Shown in pieces: positions 43,585 to 52,560 of a DNA stretch of 64,000 bases (the first letter of the stretch is position 1; the number at the start of each line of letters is the position of its first letter). The stretch is taken from assembly GCA_945874225.1 (NCBI GenBank), contig CAMCFT010000011.1, positions 39,425-103,424 on the forward strand, written 5' to 3'. The DNA is from Flavobacterium psychrophilum (GTDB lineage Bacteria; Bacteroidota; Bacteroidia; Flavobacteriales; Flavobacteriaceae). The translations under genes were made by a program, and so were the position numbers. Below the pieces are notes generated by a model. It had not been told where the DNA came from. It searched no databases and was given only the letters and a program-made list of their open reading frames with translations.

Positions 43585-45027
43585 TTAGTTAAATCTATTT
43601 ACTTGAGTTAAAATATTTTCGAGACTTGGTGTAATCAAGTCAATAATTGGTTTTGGATACATTCCAAAGAAAAACAAAACGGCAATGATAATCACCAAAG
43701 ACAAGCCTTCATTGAAAGTCACGTCTTTGAATATTTTAGTATTGGTTTCACCCAACATTACGTGTTGAAACATTTTCAACATATAATAAGCCCCCAAGAT
43801 TATGGTTGTTCCTCCAAGAAGTGCAAACCAGATATTTATTTGAGAAAGGCTGTATAATACTGTAAATTCTCCCACAAAGTTGAATGTTGATGGCAAGGCA
43901 ACGGATGCCAAAACCAATAACATAAACATCGAGGTAAATTTTGGTGATTGTGCACGAATACCGCCCATTTCTGAAATCTTTCGTGTTTCGTATCTTCTGA
44001 AAATGATTTCGGCAATTAAGAACAATCCAACCACTACAAATCCGTGGGCTATCATTTGTAAAACCGCACCACGAAATCCGTCAAGTGTTAAAGTATAAGA
44101 ACCTGCTGCTATTAATCCAACGTGAGCCAAAGAAGAATAAGCCAATAATTTTTTCAAATCTTTTTGGCGCAAAGCCACGATAGAACCATAAATTACGCCT
44201 GCAATTCCAAGTATAATAAACACGTCCATATATTCTTTTGCAGCCAGTGGCGCAATAGGTAATTGCCAACGAATAACACTGTACAATCCCATTTTTAGCA
44301 TAATCCCAGAAAGTAACATTGTCCCAACAGTTGGTGCTTTTTGGTATACTTCTGCCTGCCAAGTATGGAATGGAATCAATGGAATTTTGATGGCATACGC
44401 TAAGAAGAATGCCAGGAATATCCAGAATTGCTCCGTTGCTGATAATTTAAGTTGAGTCAAATCATTAATTAAAAAGCTTCCTGCTTTTTGATATAAATAA
44501 ATGAATGCAACCAGCATAAACAAAGAACCGGCCAATGTGTAAATGAAAAATTTCACCACTGCTTTTTTGCGTTCTTCGGCATCGCCATTACCCCAAATCA
44601 AAGCTATGAAGTAAATAGGAATCAAAGACAACTCCCAGAAAATATAATATAAAAGACCATCAGAAGCTAGGAAAGTTCCCGCCATTGCAAAGGTCATAAA
44701 CAAGATTAATGCGTAGAAAGCTTTCGGATTTTTATAGGTATTTCCAAAAGAAGAATAGATGATAATTGGTGTCAATGCGGTAGTCAACAAAAGCATCGCT
44801 AACGAAAGTCCATCTGCCTGAAGAGCGAAAGAAATATTTGGTTTTGAAATCCAAATCTTCGCATAGTTTATTTCTAGTCCTAAATTGTATTGACTCAGCA
44901 AACAAATTGAACCTGCAAAAGCGGTCAAGCCAAAAAGCAAAGCCACTTTTGGAGCCCATTTATCACCCGAAAAATAAGTAGCAAATGTGCCAACAAGAAG
45001 AATAATTAATAGTGTAGTTACATCCAT
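43585..45027 (-). CDS. nuoM: NADH-quinone oxidoreductase subunit M
   Basis: A 480-residue antiporter-like proton channel subunit. ILFMTFAMAGTFLASDGLLYYIFWELSLIPIYF contains the essential Glu on helix 5, and IKIPLIPFHTWQAEVYQKAPTVGTMLLSGIMLKMGLY is the family signature. LAYSSLAHVGLIAAG precedes the discontinuous helix. It lies 13 bp after nuoL. Confidence 0.96.
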   Translation of the reverse strand: MDVTTLLIILLVGTFATYFSGDKWAPKVALLFGLTAFAGSICLLSQYNLGLEINYAKIWISKPNISFALQADGLSLAMLLLTTALTPIIIYSSFGNTYKNPKAFYALILFMTFAMAGTFLASDGLLYYIFWELSLIPIYFIALIWGNGDAEERKKAVVKFFIYTLAGSLFMLVAFIYLYQKAGSFLINDLTQLKLSATEQFWIFLAFFLAYAIKIPLIPFHTWQAEVYQKAPTVGTMLLSGIMLKMGLYSVIRWQLPIAPLAAKEYMDVFIILGIAGVIYGSIVALRQKDLKKLLAYSSLAHVGLIAAGSYTLTLDGFRGAVLQMIAHGFVVVGLFLIAEIIFRRYETRKISEMGGIRAQSPKFTSMFMLLVLASVALPSTFNFVGEFTVLYSLSQINIWFALLGGTTIILGAYYMLKMFQHVMLGETNTKIFKDVTFNEGLSLVIIIAVLFFFGMYPKPIIDLITPSLENILTQVNRFN

Positions 45028-45040
45028 TATGTAAAAATTA

Positions 45041-46918
45041 TTATAAAAATAAATAAGTTATTATGGCAACAACGCCTATGACAAAAGCGAAAAGATACAG
45101 CCCAACACTTCCGTTGTGTACTTTTTTTCCTTGCAAAGCGATTTCGTTTGTTACTTTTCCTAATCCAAAAACTAGTGCCGATAAAGTGGTTTCCACAGAA
45201 TCTCTAAAGAAACTAGAAAGCACATTGACCGGTTTTACAAAAATAGCATCGTAGGCTTCGTCAACATAATATTTGTTGTATAATACTTTCGAAACACCAG
45301 TGATTTCAGCATCTTCGCTTGGAATAGTATTGTCTTTTAGGTATTTTTTATAAGCAATTCCAATTCCGATTAGAGCACCAATCGTGGCAATTGCCATCAA
45401 TATATATTCAGTAGTTCCAAATGAATGTTCTTCGTGAGCCACTTTCGAAAATAATGGAGCTAAATATTCATTTAACCAACTGTTTCCTGGCAAACTTATA
45501 ATTCCACCAAAGAAAGACAAGATTGCCAAAATGATTAAAGGCAAGGTAATCAAACTTGGGCTTTCGTGTAAATGATGTTTTTGTTCTTCGGTTCCTCTAA
45601 AGGAGTTGAAAAAAGTTAGATAAATTAATCTAAACATATAGAAAGCCGTCATTATCGATGCAATAGAACCAATTACCCATAAAGCTATGTTTCCGTGAAA
45701 AGCAGTCATTAAGATTTCGTCTTTTGACCAAAATCCTGCTAATGGAAATATTCCGGAAATAGCCAATGCCGCAATCAACATCGTTATAAAAGTGATTGGC
45801 ATCGCTTTTTTCAAGCCACCCATTTTACGCATATCTTGTTCCCCGTGCAAACCGTGAATTACTGAGCCAGAACCTAAGAACAAACAAGCTTTGAAGAAAG
45901 CGTGTGTGATTACGTGGAAAACAGCAACTTCATAAGCGCCCAATCCTAAAGCCAAGAACATTAATCCCAGTTGTGAAACCGTAGAATAAGCCAAAACTTT
46001 TTTGATGTCATTTTGAACCAAGGCAATCGTTGCAGCAACCAATGCGGTAACCGCTCCGACAATCGCAATAATATTTTGAACACTTGGAGCCATATCAAAC
46101 AAGAAGTTCAATCTGGTAATCATAAAAATCCCTGCGGTAACCATCGTCGCAGCGTGTATCAATGCTGAAACCGGCGTTGGTCCAGCCATCGCATCAGGCA
46201 ACCAAGTATATAATGGAATTTGTGCTGATTTCCCCGCTGCTCCAATAAACAAAGCTAATGCAGCAATTGCAATCCACAGATCATTGATGTCACTTGCAGT
46301 TGTAATTATGTTTTTAAGAGAAGTAAAATCCAAGGTGTTGAATAATGACCCAACAATAAATATCCCGATTAAAAAACCTAAATCTCCAATTCTATTCATA
46401 ATGAAAGCCTTTTTTGCAGCATCATTAAAGTCTTGGTTTTTATACCAAAATCCAATCAATAAATAGGAGCAAAGACCCACGCCTTCCCAACCAATGAACA
46501 TCATTAGCAAGTTGCTTCCAATTACTAGCGTAATCATAAAGAAAATGAACAGGTTCAAGTAAGCGAAAAAGGAATGCATTTTCTCGTCATCGTGCATATA
46601 ACTGATAGAATACAAATGAATCAAAGATCCAATTCCGGTTACAAATAATAACCAAATCAAAGATAATTGGTCTATAAGAAATCCAAAACTCACGTCGAAT
46701 CTTTGAAACGAAATCCAATCAAATAAATTGATGACAACAGGTTCTGGATTTACTTGGTTGTATCCAAATAAATATAAAGTTACCGCAAAAGAAATCGCAA
46801 CCGAAAGTGTTCCCACAATTCCTACGATGCTTTTACCTGCTTTTTTACCCAGGAAAACATTAAATAAAAATCCTAAAAAAGGAGCTAATAGTAAGACTAA
46901 AATTAAACTTGTATCCAT
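45041..46918 (-). CDS. nuoL: NADH-quinone oxidoreductase subunit L
   Basis: A 625-residue distal proton channel subunit carrying the long lateral helix at its C-terminus. Key segments are LLMMFIGWEGVGLCSYLLIGFWY (essential Glu), SAQIPLYTWLPDAMAGPTPVSALIHAATMVTAGIFM and KVLAYSTVSQLGLMFLALG. The C-terminal YYVDEAYDAIFVKPV segment is typical. It lies 6 bp after nuoK. Confidence 0.96.
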   Translation of the reverse strand: MDTSLILVLLLAPFLGFLFNVFLGKKAGKSIVGIVGTLSVAISFAVTLYLFGYNQVNPEPVVINLFDWISFQRFDVSFGFLIDQLSLIWLLFVTGIGSLIHLYSISYMHDDEKMHSFFAYLNLFIFFMITLVIGSNLLMMFIGWEGVGLCSYLLIGFWYKNQDFNDAAKKAFIMNRIGDLGFLIGIFIVGSLFNTLDFTSLKNIITTASDINDLWIAIAALALFIGAAGKSAQIPLYTWLPDAMAGPTPVSALIHAATMVTAGIFMITRLNFLFDMAPSVQNIIAIVGAVTALVAATIALVQNDIKKVLAYSTVSQLGLMFLALGLGAYEVAVFHVITHAFFKACLFLGSGSVIHGLHGEQDMRKMGGLKKAMPITFITMLIAALAISGIFPLAGFWSKDEILMTAFHGNIALWVIGSIASIMTAFYMFRLIYLTFFNSFRGTEEQKHHLHESPSLITLPLIILAILSFFGGIISLPGNSWLNEYLAPLFSKVAHEEHSFGTTEYILMAIATIGALIGIGIAYKKYLKDNTIPSEDAEITGVSKVLYNKYYVDEAYDAIFVKPVNVLSSFFRDSVETTLSALVFGLGKVTNEIALQGKKVHNGSVGLYLFAFVIGVVAIITYLFL

Positions 46919-46924
46919 TGAAGA

Positions 46925-47245
46925 TTATCCTTTTAAGTTTTTTAAATTCCCAACATCAATTGTACCTAAATTTCTGAATATTGAAACTAAAATTGCCAAT
47001 CCTACGGCAACTTCGGCAGCAGCAACAGCCATAGAGAAAAACACAAAAATTTGTCCTTGCGCATCTTGATGATAGGTCGAAAATGCCACAAACAAAAGGT
47101 TGACAGCATTCAGCATTATTTCGATTGACATAAATACGATGATAGCATTTCGTCTGTACAACACTCCAAAAACGCCAATACAAAAGAGTATTACGCTAAG
47201 GAAGATGTAATTTTCGATACCAATTTGATTCAAAATATTATTCAT
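46925..47245 (-). CDS. nuoK: NADH-quinone oxidoreductase subunit K
   Basis: A 106-residue, three-helix subunit of the membrane arm. The conserved Glu in [18 protein letters not shown] (helix 2) and the Glu in [12 protein letters not shown] (helix 3) are the residues of the proton path. One base separates it from nuoJ. Confidence 0.95.
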   Translation of the reverse strand: MNNILNQIGIENYIFLSVILFCIGVFGVLYRRNAIIVFMSIEIMLNAVNLLFVAFSTYHQDAQGQIFVFFSMAVAAAEVAVGLAILVSIFRNLGTIDVGNLKNLKG

Positions 47246-47246
47246 A

Positions 47247-47786
47247 TTATTTCTCTAATTTTTCTTTTTTAGACAATAAAACCGCACCAATCATTGCTAC
47301 TAAAAGCAATACCGAAGCAAATTCGAAAGGAACCATATATTCGTTTAAAAGCACTTTACCCAATACTTTTATAGATTGGTAATCTTCACCAGTAGTAGTG
47401 TAGTCTCCAACAATTGGTTTCGAATTGATAAAAACGGCTATCAAAACTAGACACATCAAACAGAACAAAACAATTGCTCCTAATCGGGTAATTCTAGGTT
47501 TATGCACTTCATTTTCCTTGTTCAAATTCATCAGCATCACGGTGAATAAAAACAAAATCATAATAGCACCAGCATAGACAATTACGTGAACGATTGCTAA
47601 AAACTGAGCGTTTAACAATAAATAATGACCTGCAATTGAGAAGAAACAAATCACCAAATAGATGGCGCTGTGGATAGGATTTCTGCTATAAATTGTTAAA
47701 AATGCAGTGGCTAATGTAACAATTGATAGAATACAAAATAAAATTTGTATAGGTGTCGCATTGGCTAAATCAGGGATATGTATCAT
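47247..47786 (-). CDS. nuoJ: NADH-quinone oxidoreductase subunit J
   Basis: A 179-residue, five-helix membrane-arm subunit. [51 protein letters not shown] is the signature, with the Gly/Ala-rich pi-bulge helix around YAGAIMILF. It overlaps the nuoI stop codon by one base (TAATG). Confidence 0.94.
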   Translation of the reverse strand: MIHIPDLANATPIQILFCILSIVTLATAFLTIYSRNPIHSAIYLVICFFSIAGHYLLLNAQFLAIVHVIVYAGAIMILFLFTVMLMNLNKENEVHKPRITRLGAIVLFCLMCLVLIAVFINSKPIVGDYTTTGEDYQSIKVLGKVLLNEYMVPFEFASVLLLVAMIGAVLLSKKEKLEK

Positions 47787-48331
47787 TAGTTAGCGTTTTT
47801 AAGTTGAGCATTTTTCATTGCGATATCCAATGGCATTACCAATTTGTCTTTTCCAAAAATGAAATCTTCCCTGTTGTAACTTGCGGGAACTAATTCTTTA
47901 GAAATGGTCAAATAAATAGCATCTTTCGGACAAGCTTCTTCACACAATCCACAAAAGATGCATCGCAACATATTGATTTCATATATAGAAGCATATTTTT
48001 CTTCGCGGTATAAATGTTTTTCGTCGGCTTTGCGTTCTGCAGCTTTCATCGTGATAGCTTCGGCAGGACAAGATAAGGCGCATAAACCACAAGCGGTGCA
48101 GTTTTCACGACCTTGCTCATCTCGTTTCAACATATGCTGACCGCGATAAACAGGACTCATTTCACGCACTTGTTCTGGATAATGAATCGTGGCTTTTTTT
48201 CTAAAAAAGTGCTTAATTGTGATCCACAAGCCTTTGACAATGGCTATAAGATACATTCGTTCGAAAAAAGTCATCTCCTTATTAGAGACTATCTTTTTTC
48301 TTCCGGAAAGTGATATTTCTTGTATTGACAT
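47786..48331 (-). CDS. nuoI: NADH-quinone oxidoreductase subunit I
   Basis: A 181-residue ferredoxin-like subunit with two [4Fe-4S] motifs: CTACGLCALSCPAEAI and CIFCGLCEEACPKDAI. These bind clusters N6a and N6b in the peripheral arm. An N-terminal amphipathic stretch (YLIAIVKGLWITIKHFF) lies against the membrane arm. The gap to nuoH (101 bp) contains a Flavo-1-like element. Confidence 0.96.
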   Translation of the reverse strand: MSIQEISLSGRKKIVSNKEMTFFERMYLIAIVKGLWITIKHFFRKKATIHYPEQVREMSPVYRGQHMLKRDEQGRENCTACGLCALSCPAEAITMKAAERKADEKHLYREEKYASIYEINMLRCIFCGLCEEACPKDAIYLTISKELVPASYNREDFIFGKDKLVMPLDIAMKNAQLKNAN

Positions 48332-48356
48332 TTCTTATTTTTTATTTGAAGCTTAA

Positions 48357-48416
48357 TCCTGCTATCCGTTTCAATCCACGCAAAAGGCGTGGGATTTCCT
48401 CTTCTATCAGGGCTAG
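48357..48416 (-). ncRNA. Flavo-1-like structured RNA element, copy 2, inside the nuo operon
   Basis: On the minus strand the ends AGCCCTGATAGAAG and AACGGATAGCAGGA match copy 1 (30093-30161) with the same order and spacing. The central hairpin differs (AATCC-CACGC with GCGTG-GATT). It lies between nuoH and nuoI in the transcribed direction, so it would form part of the operon mRNA. Confidence 0.45.
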
Positions 48417-48432
48417 GTAATTTGTGTTTTAA

Positions 48433-49485
48433 TTAAAATCCTAAATAAGCCATTATTTCTACTCTCAAAAGGACAATTCCTGTAATGATAATATTAAAAA
48501 TCGAAAGCGGGATCAAAATTCTCCAACCCAAATGCATCAATTGATCGTATCTAAATCTTGGAATAGTCCAGCGAACCCACATATAAAAGAATATAAAACC
48601 ACATAATTTTATGAATAAGGCTAAAACCCCTATCACATTGGCAATGTTCACTCCCCAATTTTCAACAGCCCAACTCATTCCAGGATAATTATATCCTCCG
48701 AAGAATAAAACCGCCAAAATTGTTGATGAAATAAACATATTTGCATATTCAGCAAATAAATAGAAACCCATTTTCATTGAGGAATATTCTGTATGATACC
48801 CACCAATTAATTCGGTTTCACATTCCGGTAAGTCAAATGGAGTTCTGTTGGTTTCTGCAAAAGCACAAATCAAGAAGATGATAAACGATAATGGTTGGTA
48901 AAAAACATTCCAATGCATTCCGGATTGTTGAACCGAAATTTCTTTTAAACTCAATGTTCCGGTCATCATTAACAAAGCCACTATCGACAATCCCATTGCG
49001 ACTTCATAAGAAACCATTTGAGAAGCAGCACGAACCGCTCCAATCAATGAAAATTTATTATTAGAAGCCCAGCCTCCAATCATAATTCCGTAAACACCAA
49101 CCGAAACTACACCAACAACATATAAAACAGCCACATCTATATCAGTAGCTTGCAGTAAAATGTCTCTTCCAAAAAGGTGAAATCTATCGCCCCAAGGAAT
49201 TACGGCACTGGTCATCAAAGCGGTTCCCATTGCAATTCCTGGTCCCACAAGAAATAAAAATTTATTGGGAGTGTTTGGAGAAAACTCTTCTTTGGCAAAC
49301 AATTTTAATCCATCGGCAAGAGGTTGAAATAATCCTCCCCAACCCGCACGATTTGGACCAACTCTGTCTTGAAGAAAAGCAGCTACTTTTCTTTCAGCCC
49401 AAGTGGAATACATTGCCATTACCATTGTAAAGGCAAACACCACAAGGATTACAACACTTTTTTCTATAATAAATGCACTATCCAT
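48433..49485 (-). CDS. nuoH: NADH-quinone oxidoreductase subunit H
   Basis: A 350-residue, eight-helix subunit that forms the quinone site and E channel. AAFLQDRVGPNRAGWGGLFQPLADGLKLFAKE and the loop AETNRTPFDLPECETELIGGYHTEYSSMKMG are diagnostic. Its start is 3 bp after the nuoG stop codon. Confidence 0.96.
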   Translation of the reverse strand: MDSAFIIEKSVVILVVFAFTMVMAMYSTWAERKVAAFLQDRVGPNRAGWGGLFQPLADGLKLFAKEEFSPNTPNKFLFLVGPGIAMGTALMTSAVIPWGDRFHLFGRDILLQATDIDVAVLYVVGVVSVGVYGIMIGGWASNNKFSLIGAVRAASQMVSYEVAMGLSIVALLMMTGTLSLKEISVQQSGMHWNVFYQPLSFIIFLICAFAETNRTPFDLPECETELIGGYHTEYSSMKMGFYLFAEYANMFISSTILAVLFFGGYNYPGMSWAVENWGVNIANVIGVLALFIKLCGFIFFYMWVRWTIPRFRYDQLMHLGWRILIPLSIFNIIITGIVLLRVEIMAYLGF

Positions 49486-49488
49486 TTC

Positions 49489-50514
49489 TTATGATTTTTT
49501 GTTGTTAGCATCTAATGGAATTGCAGCCATACTTATTTTTTTTCTGTCTTGTTCTCTACCTAAAAGTATTGTCTCTTCAGTATTGATTTGAACTGTTTCT
49601 AATTTACCAAAGTGTTTGTTTTGGTTGATAACCGAATCTTTTTCAAATTCTCTCGGCCCTTCAATAATCCAATCATTCACATCTTTATGGTCAAAACGAC
49701 AACTGTTGCAAATGAATTCATCTACTTCATGAAACTCGTCTTTTCTGCCGGTAACTCTTTGAATCTCGTCACCAAACATCCAAACGGTAGTTTTTCCGGA
49801 GCAAGTTGGGCAATCTCTGTGAGCGTCGAAAGGTTTGTTGAACCAAACTCTCGATTTGAATCTAAAAGTTTTGTCAGTCAAAGCTCCAACAGGGCAAACA
49901 TCAATCATATTTCCTGAAAATTCATTGTCGATGGCTTGAGAAATACAAGTTGAAATATTCGAATGATCTCCTCTGTCCATCACTCCGTGAACTCGGTTGT
50001 CCGTAATTTGATCGGCAACCATCACACAACGATAGCAAAGAATGCAACGATTCATATGCAATTGAATATTCGGACCTATATCTTCCGGTTCGAAAGTTCT
50101 TTTTTCTTCTATATAACGACTTTCTGATTTTCCGTGTTCGAAACTTAAATTCTGCAAGTCGCATTCTCCAGCTTGGTCACAAATTGGACAATCCAAAGGG
50201 TGGTTGATCAATAAGAATTCCGTTACTGATTTTCGTGCTTCTTGTACTCTTGCCGAAGATTTGCTGTTCACTTCCATTCCCTCCATGCAGCCGGTTACGC
50301 AAGAAGCCATTAATTTTGGCATTGGTCTTGGGTCGGCTTCACTTCCTTTGGCAACTTCAACTAAACAACAACGACATTTTCCGCCGCTTCCTTTTAGTTT
50401 AGAATGATAGCACATTGCAGGCGGAACTACTTCTCCACCAATCATTCTGGCTGCTTGCAGGATGGTTGTTCCTGGCTCTACCTCAATCGCTTGACCGTCT
50501 ATGGTTACTTTCAT
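49489..50514 (-). CDS. nuoG: NADH-quinone oxidoreductase subunit G, short form
   Basis: A 341-residue subunit with the N-terminal [2Fe-2S] domain (CYHSKLKGSGGKCRCCLVEV), the His/Cys [4Fe-4S] motif HPLDCPICDQAGECDLQ and the second [4Fe-4S] region MNRCILCYRCV. After the third domain (CPTCSGKTTVWM) it ends. The long molybdopterin-oxidoreductase-like part of E. coli NuoG (about 900 residues) is absent. I recall short NuoG from other Flavobacteriia, so this is probably normal for the group and not a truncation. It lies 66 bp after nuoF, with a small hairpin between. Confidence 0.93.
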   Translation of the reverse strand: MKVTIDGQAIEVEPGTTILQAARMIGGEVVPPAMCYHSKLKGSGGKCRCCLVEVAKGSEADPRPMPKLMASCVTGCMEGMEVNSKSSARVQEARKSVTEFLLINHPLDCPICDQAGECDLQNLSFEHGKSESRYIEEKRTFEPEDIGPNIQLHMNRCILCYRCVMVADQITDNRVHGVMDRGDHSNISTCISQAIDNEFSGNMIDVCPVGALTDKTFRFKSRVWFNKPFDAHRDCPTCSGKTTVWMFGDEIQRVTGRKDEFHEVDEFICNSCRFDHKDVNDWIIEGPREFEKDSVINQNKHFGKLETVQINTEETILLGREQDRKKISMAAIPLDANNKKS

Positions 50515-50520
50515 TTTCTA

Positions 50521-50580
50521 CCAATATTTAACTCCTACGGAGTTTTTAATTCTGAAATCTTAAATCGTTAATCTTCAATC
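50521..50580. repeat. nuoG-nuoF spacer repeats
   Basis: A small hairpin (AACTCC-tac-GGAGTT, about 50528-50542) stands beside AAATCGTTAATCTTCAATC, a unit shared with one arm of the 17404-17534 element and with the nuoE-nuoD spacer. Confidence 0.45.
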
Positions 50581-51948
50581 TTAAATCAATTCTTTAGAAA
50601 CTAAATGCTTTACACTTTCGAAAGGTTCAGCAACAAAATGGTCTCTATTTTTTATTTTTTCCGGAAAACGGATATGATATTCAAATTCTTCTCTAAAGTG
50701 ACGAATCGCTGCTGCCACTGGCCAAGCTGCTGCATCACCTAATGGACAAATCGTATTTCCTTCAATTTTGCTTTGAATGCTCAAAAGTAAATCGATGTCT
50801 TCCTCACGACCGTGACCGTTTTCAATTCTGTGCAATACTTTTTCCATCCAGCCTGTTCCTTCACGGCAAGGCGAACATTGTCCGCAACTTTCGTGGTGGT
50901 AAAAACGAGAGAAATTCCAAGTATTACGTACGATGCAAGAAGTGTCATTATAAACAATAAATCCTCCTGAACCTAACATCGAACCCGTTGCAAAACCACC
51001 GTCGCTCAAACTTTCGTAAGTCATTAAACGGTCGTCGCCATTGGCTGTTTTGTATATTAAATGAGCTGGTAAAACGGGAACTGATGATCCTCCGGGAATA
51101 AATGCTTTCAAAGGTCTGTCAGAACTCATTCCGCCCAAATATTCATCGGAATTCATAAATTCATAAACGCTCAATCCCATTTCAATTTCATAAACCCCAG
51201 GATTTTTGATATGTCCCGAAGCCGAAATTAATTTTGTTCCTGTAGATCTTCCTACTCCAATTTTCGCATAATCGGCACCTGAATTATTCACAATCCAAGG
51301 CACTGCAGCAATTGTTTCGACATTATTAACCACCGTTGGATTTGCCCAAAGTCCAGATACTGCCGGAAATGGTGGCTTGATTCGAGGGTTTCCTCTTTTA
51401 CCTTCCAAGGATTCGATTAATGCTGTTTCTTCTCCACAAATGTAGGCTCCGGCACCGATTTGAACATATACTTCTAAATCGTATCCAGTTCCTAATATAT
51501 TTTTTCCTAACCAACCCGCAGCTTTTGCTTCGGCGATGGCACGTTCTAAAATTTTGTAAACCCACATATATTCTCCACGAATATAAATGTAAGATAGGTT
51601 TGCACCCAAAGCAAAACTGGAAGTAATCATTCCTTCAATCAATAAATGAGGAATGTGTTCCATCAAATATCGGTCTTTGAAAGTTCCCGGCTCAGATTCG
51701 TCGGCATTGCAAACTAAATGTCTTGGTTTTCCTGATTTTTTGTCAATAAAACTCCATTTCATTCCTGCTGGAAATCCCGCTCCACCACGACCACGCAATC
51801 CAGAAGTTTTCACTTCTTCGACAATTTCGTCAGGTGTTAGTGTTTTTAAGGCTTTTTCTACAGAAGCGTATCCACCGTTTTGGCGATAGACTTCATAGGT
51901 TTTGATTCCCGGAATATTTACTTTGTCTAATAATATTTTTTGTGACAT
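50581..51948 (-). CDS. nuoF: NADH-quinone oxidoreductase subunit F
   Basis: A 455-residue subunit that binds NADH, FMN and cluster N3. The FMN/NADH fold shows GLRGRGGAGFPAGMKW and NADESEPGTFKDR, and the [4Fe-4S] motif is SCGQCSPCREGTGWM with the fourth Cys in TICPLGDAAAW. The frame extends 15 codons further upstream into nuoE, but the ATG at 51948, just before the end of nuoE, gives the normal N-terminus MSQKILLDKV. Confidence 0.96.
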   Translation of the reverse strand: MSQKILLDKVNIPGIKTYEVYRQNGGYASVEKALKTLTPDEIVEEVKTSGLRGRGGAGFPAGMKWSFIDKKSGKPRHLVCNADESEPGTFKDRYLMEHIPHLLIEGMITSSFALGANLSYIYIRGEYMWVYKILERAIAEAKAAGWLGKNILGTGYDLEVYVQIGAGAYICGEETALIESLEGKRGNPRIKPPFPAVSGLWANPTVVNNVETIAAVPWIVNNSGADYAKIGVGRSTGTKLISASGHIKNPGVYEIEMGLSVYEFMNSDEYLGGMSSDRPLKAFIPGGSSVPVLPAHLIYKTANGDDRLMTYESLSDGGFATGSMLGSGGFIVYNDTSCIVRNTWNFSRFYHHESCGQCSPCREGTGWMEKVLHRIENGHGREEDIDLLLSIQSKIEGNTICPLGDAAAWPVAAAIRHFREEFEYHIRFPEKIKNRDHFVAEPFESVKHLVSKELI

Positions 51949-51949
51949 A

Positions 51950-52498
51950 TTATTTATCGTGTAACGTAATTTTATTATCTCTACAATCAGCAATGATCTG
52001 ATCTACTTTTTCTTTGGTAAGGTGTTCTTTGTAAAAATCACCCAATTGCATCATTGGAGCATAGCCACAGGCACCTAAACATTCTACCCCAGCAATGGTA
52101 AACATTCCGTCAGCAGTGGTTTCGCCCATTTTTATTCCCAATTTTTCTGAAGTATAATCCATTAAATCTTCGGCACCATTCAAACAACAAGGGGAAGTTC
52201 TGCAAAATTCGAACATATATTTCCCAATAGGTTTTTGGTTGAACATCGTGTAGAAAGAAACCACTTCGTAAACCTCGATAGGTTTAATTTGAAGTATTTC
52301 TGCTACTTTGTTCATTAATTCAAAACTCAACCAATTGTCGTGTGCATCCTGAACTTCGTGCAAAATTGGCAACAACGCTGATTTTTGCTTGCCTTCTGGA
52401 TAATGACTGATTAATTCATTGATGCGGTTCATCAATGTTTCAGTTATGTTTATTTCTTGTTTGTAATGTGTTCTTTCCATTTTTATAATTTTTGCCAC
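51950..52498 (-). CDS. nuoE: NADH-quinone oxidoreductase subunit E
   Basis: A 182-residue thioredoxin-like subunit with one [2Fe-2S] cluster (N1a). The cysteines are in EFCRTSPCCLNG and VECLGACGYAPMM. The helical N-terminal domain contains HYPEGKQKSALLPILHEVQDAH. It is followed at once by nuoF. Confidence 0.95.
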   Translation of the reverse strand: MAKIIKMERTHYKQEINITETLMNRINELISHYPEGKQKSALLPILHEVQDAHDNWLSFELMNKVAEILQIKPIEVYEVVSFYTMFNQKPIGKYMFEFCRTSPCCLNGAEDLMDYTSEKLGIKMGETTADGMFTIAGVECLGACGYAPMMQLGDFYKEHLTKEKVDQIIADCRDNKITLHDK

Positions 52499-52560
52499 AA
52501 AGGCGCAAAGTCACAAAGTTTTTTTTAAATCTTAAATCGTTATTCTTCAATCTGAAATCT
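52494..52560. repeat. nuoE-nuoD spacer repeats
   Basis: GCCACAAAGGCGCAAAGTCA is followed by a copy of the AAATCGTT(A)TTCTTCAATCTG unit. Both are dispersed repeat types seen at 15168 and 17404. The first few bases overlap the nuoE start. Confidence 0.45.

Noticed and set aside
50581..51993. nuoF starting at 51993
   Set aside because: This start would overlap nuoE by 44 bases and add residues unlike any NuoF. The ATG at 51948 gives the normal N-terminus.
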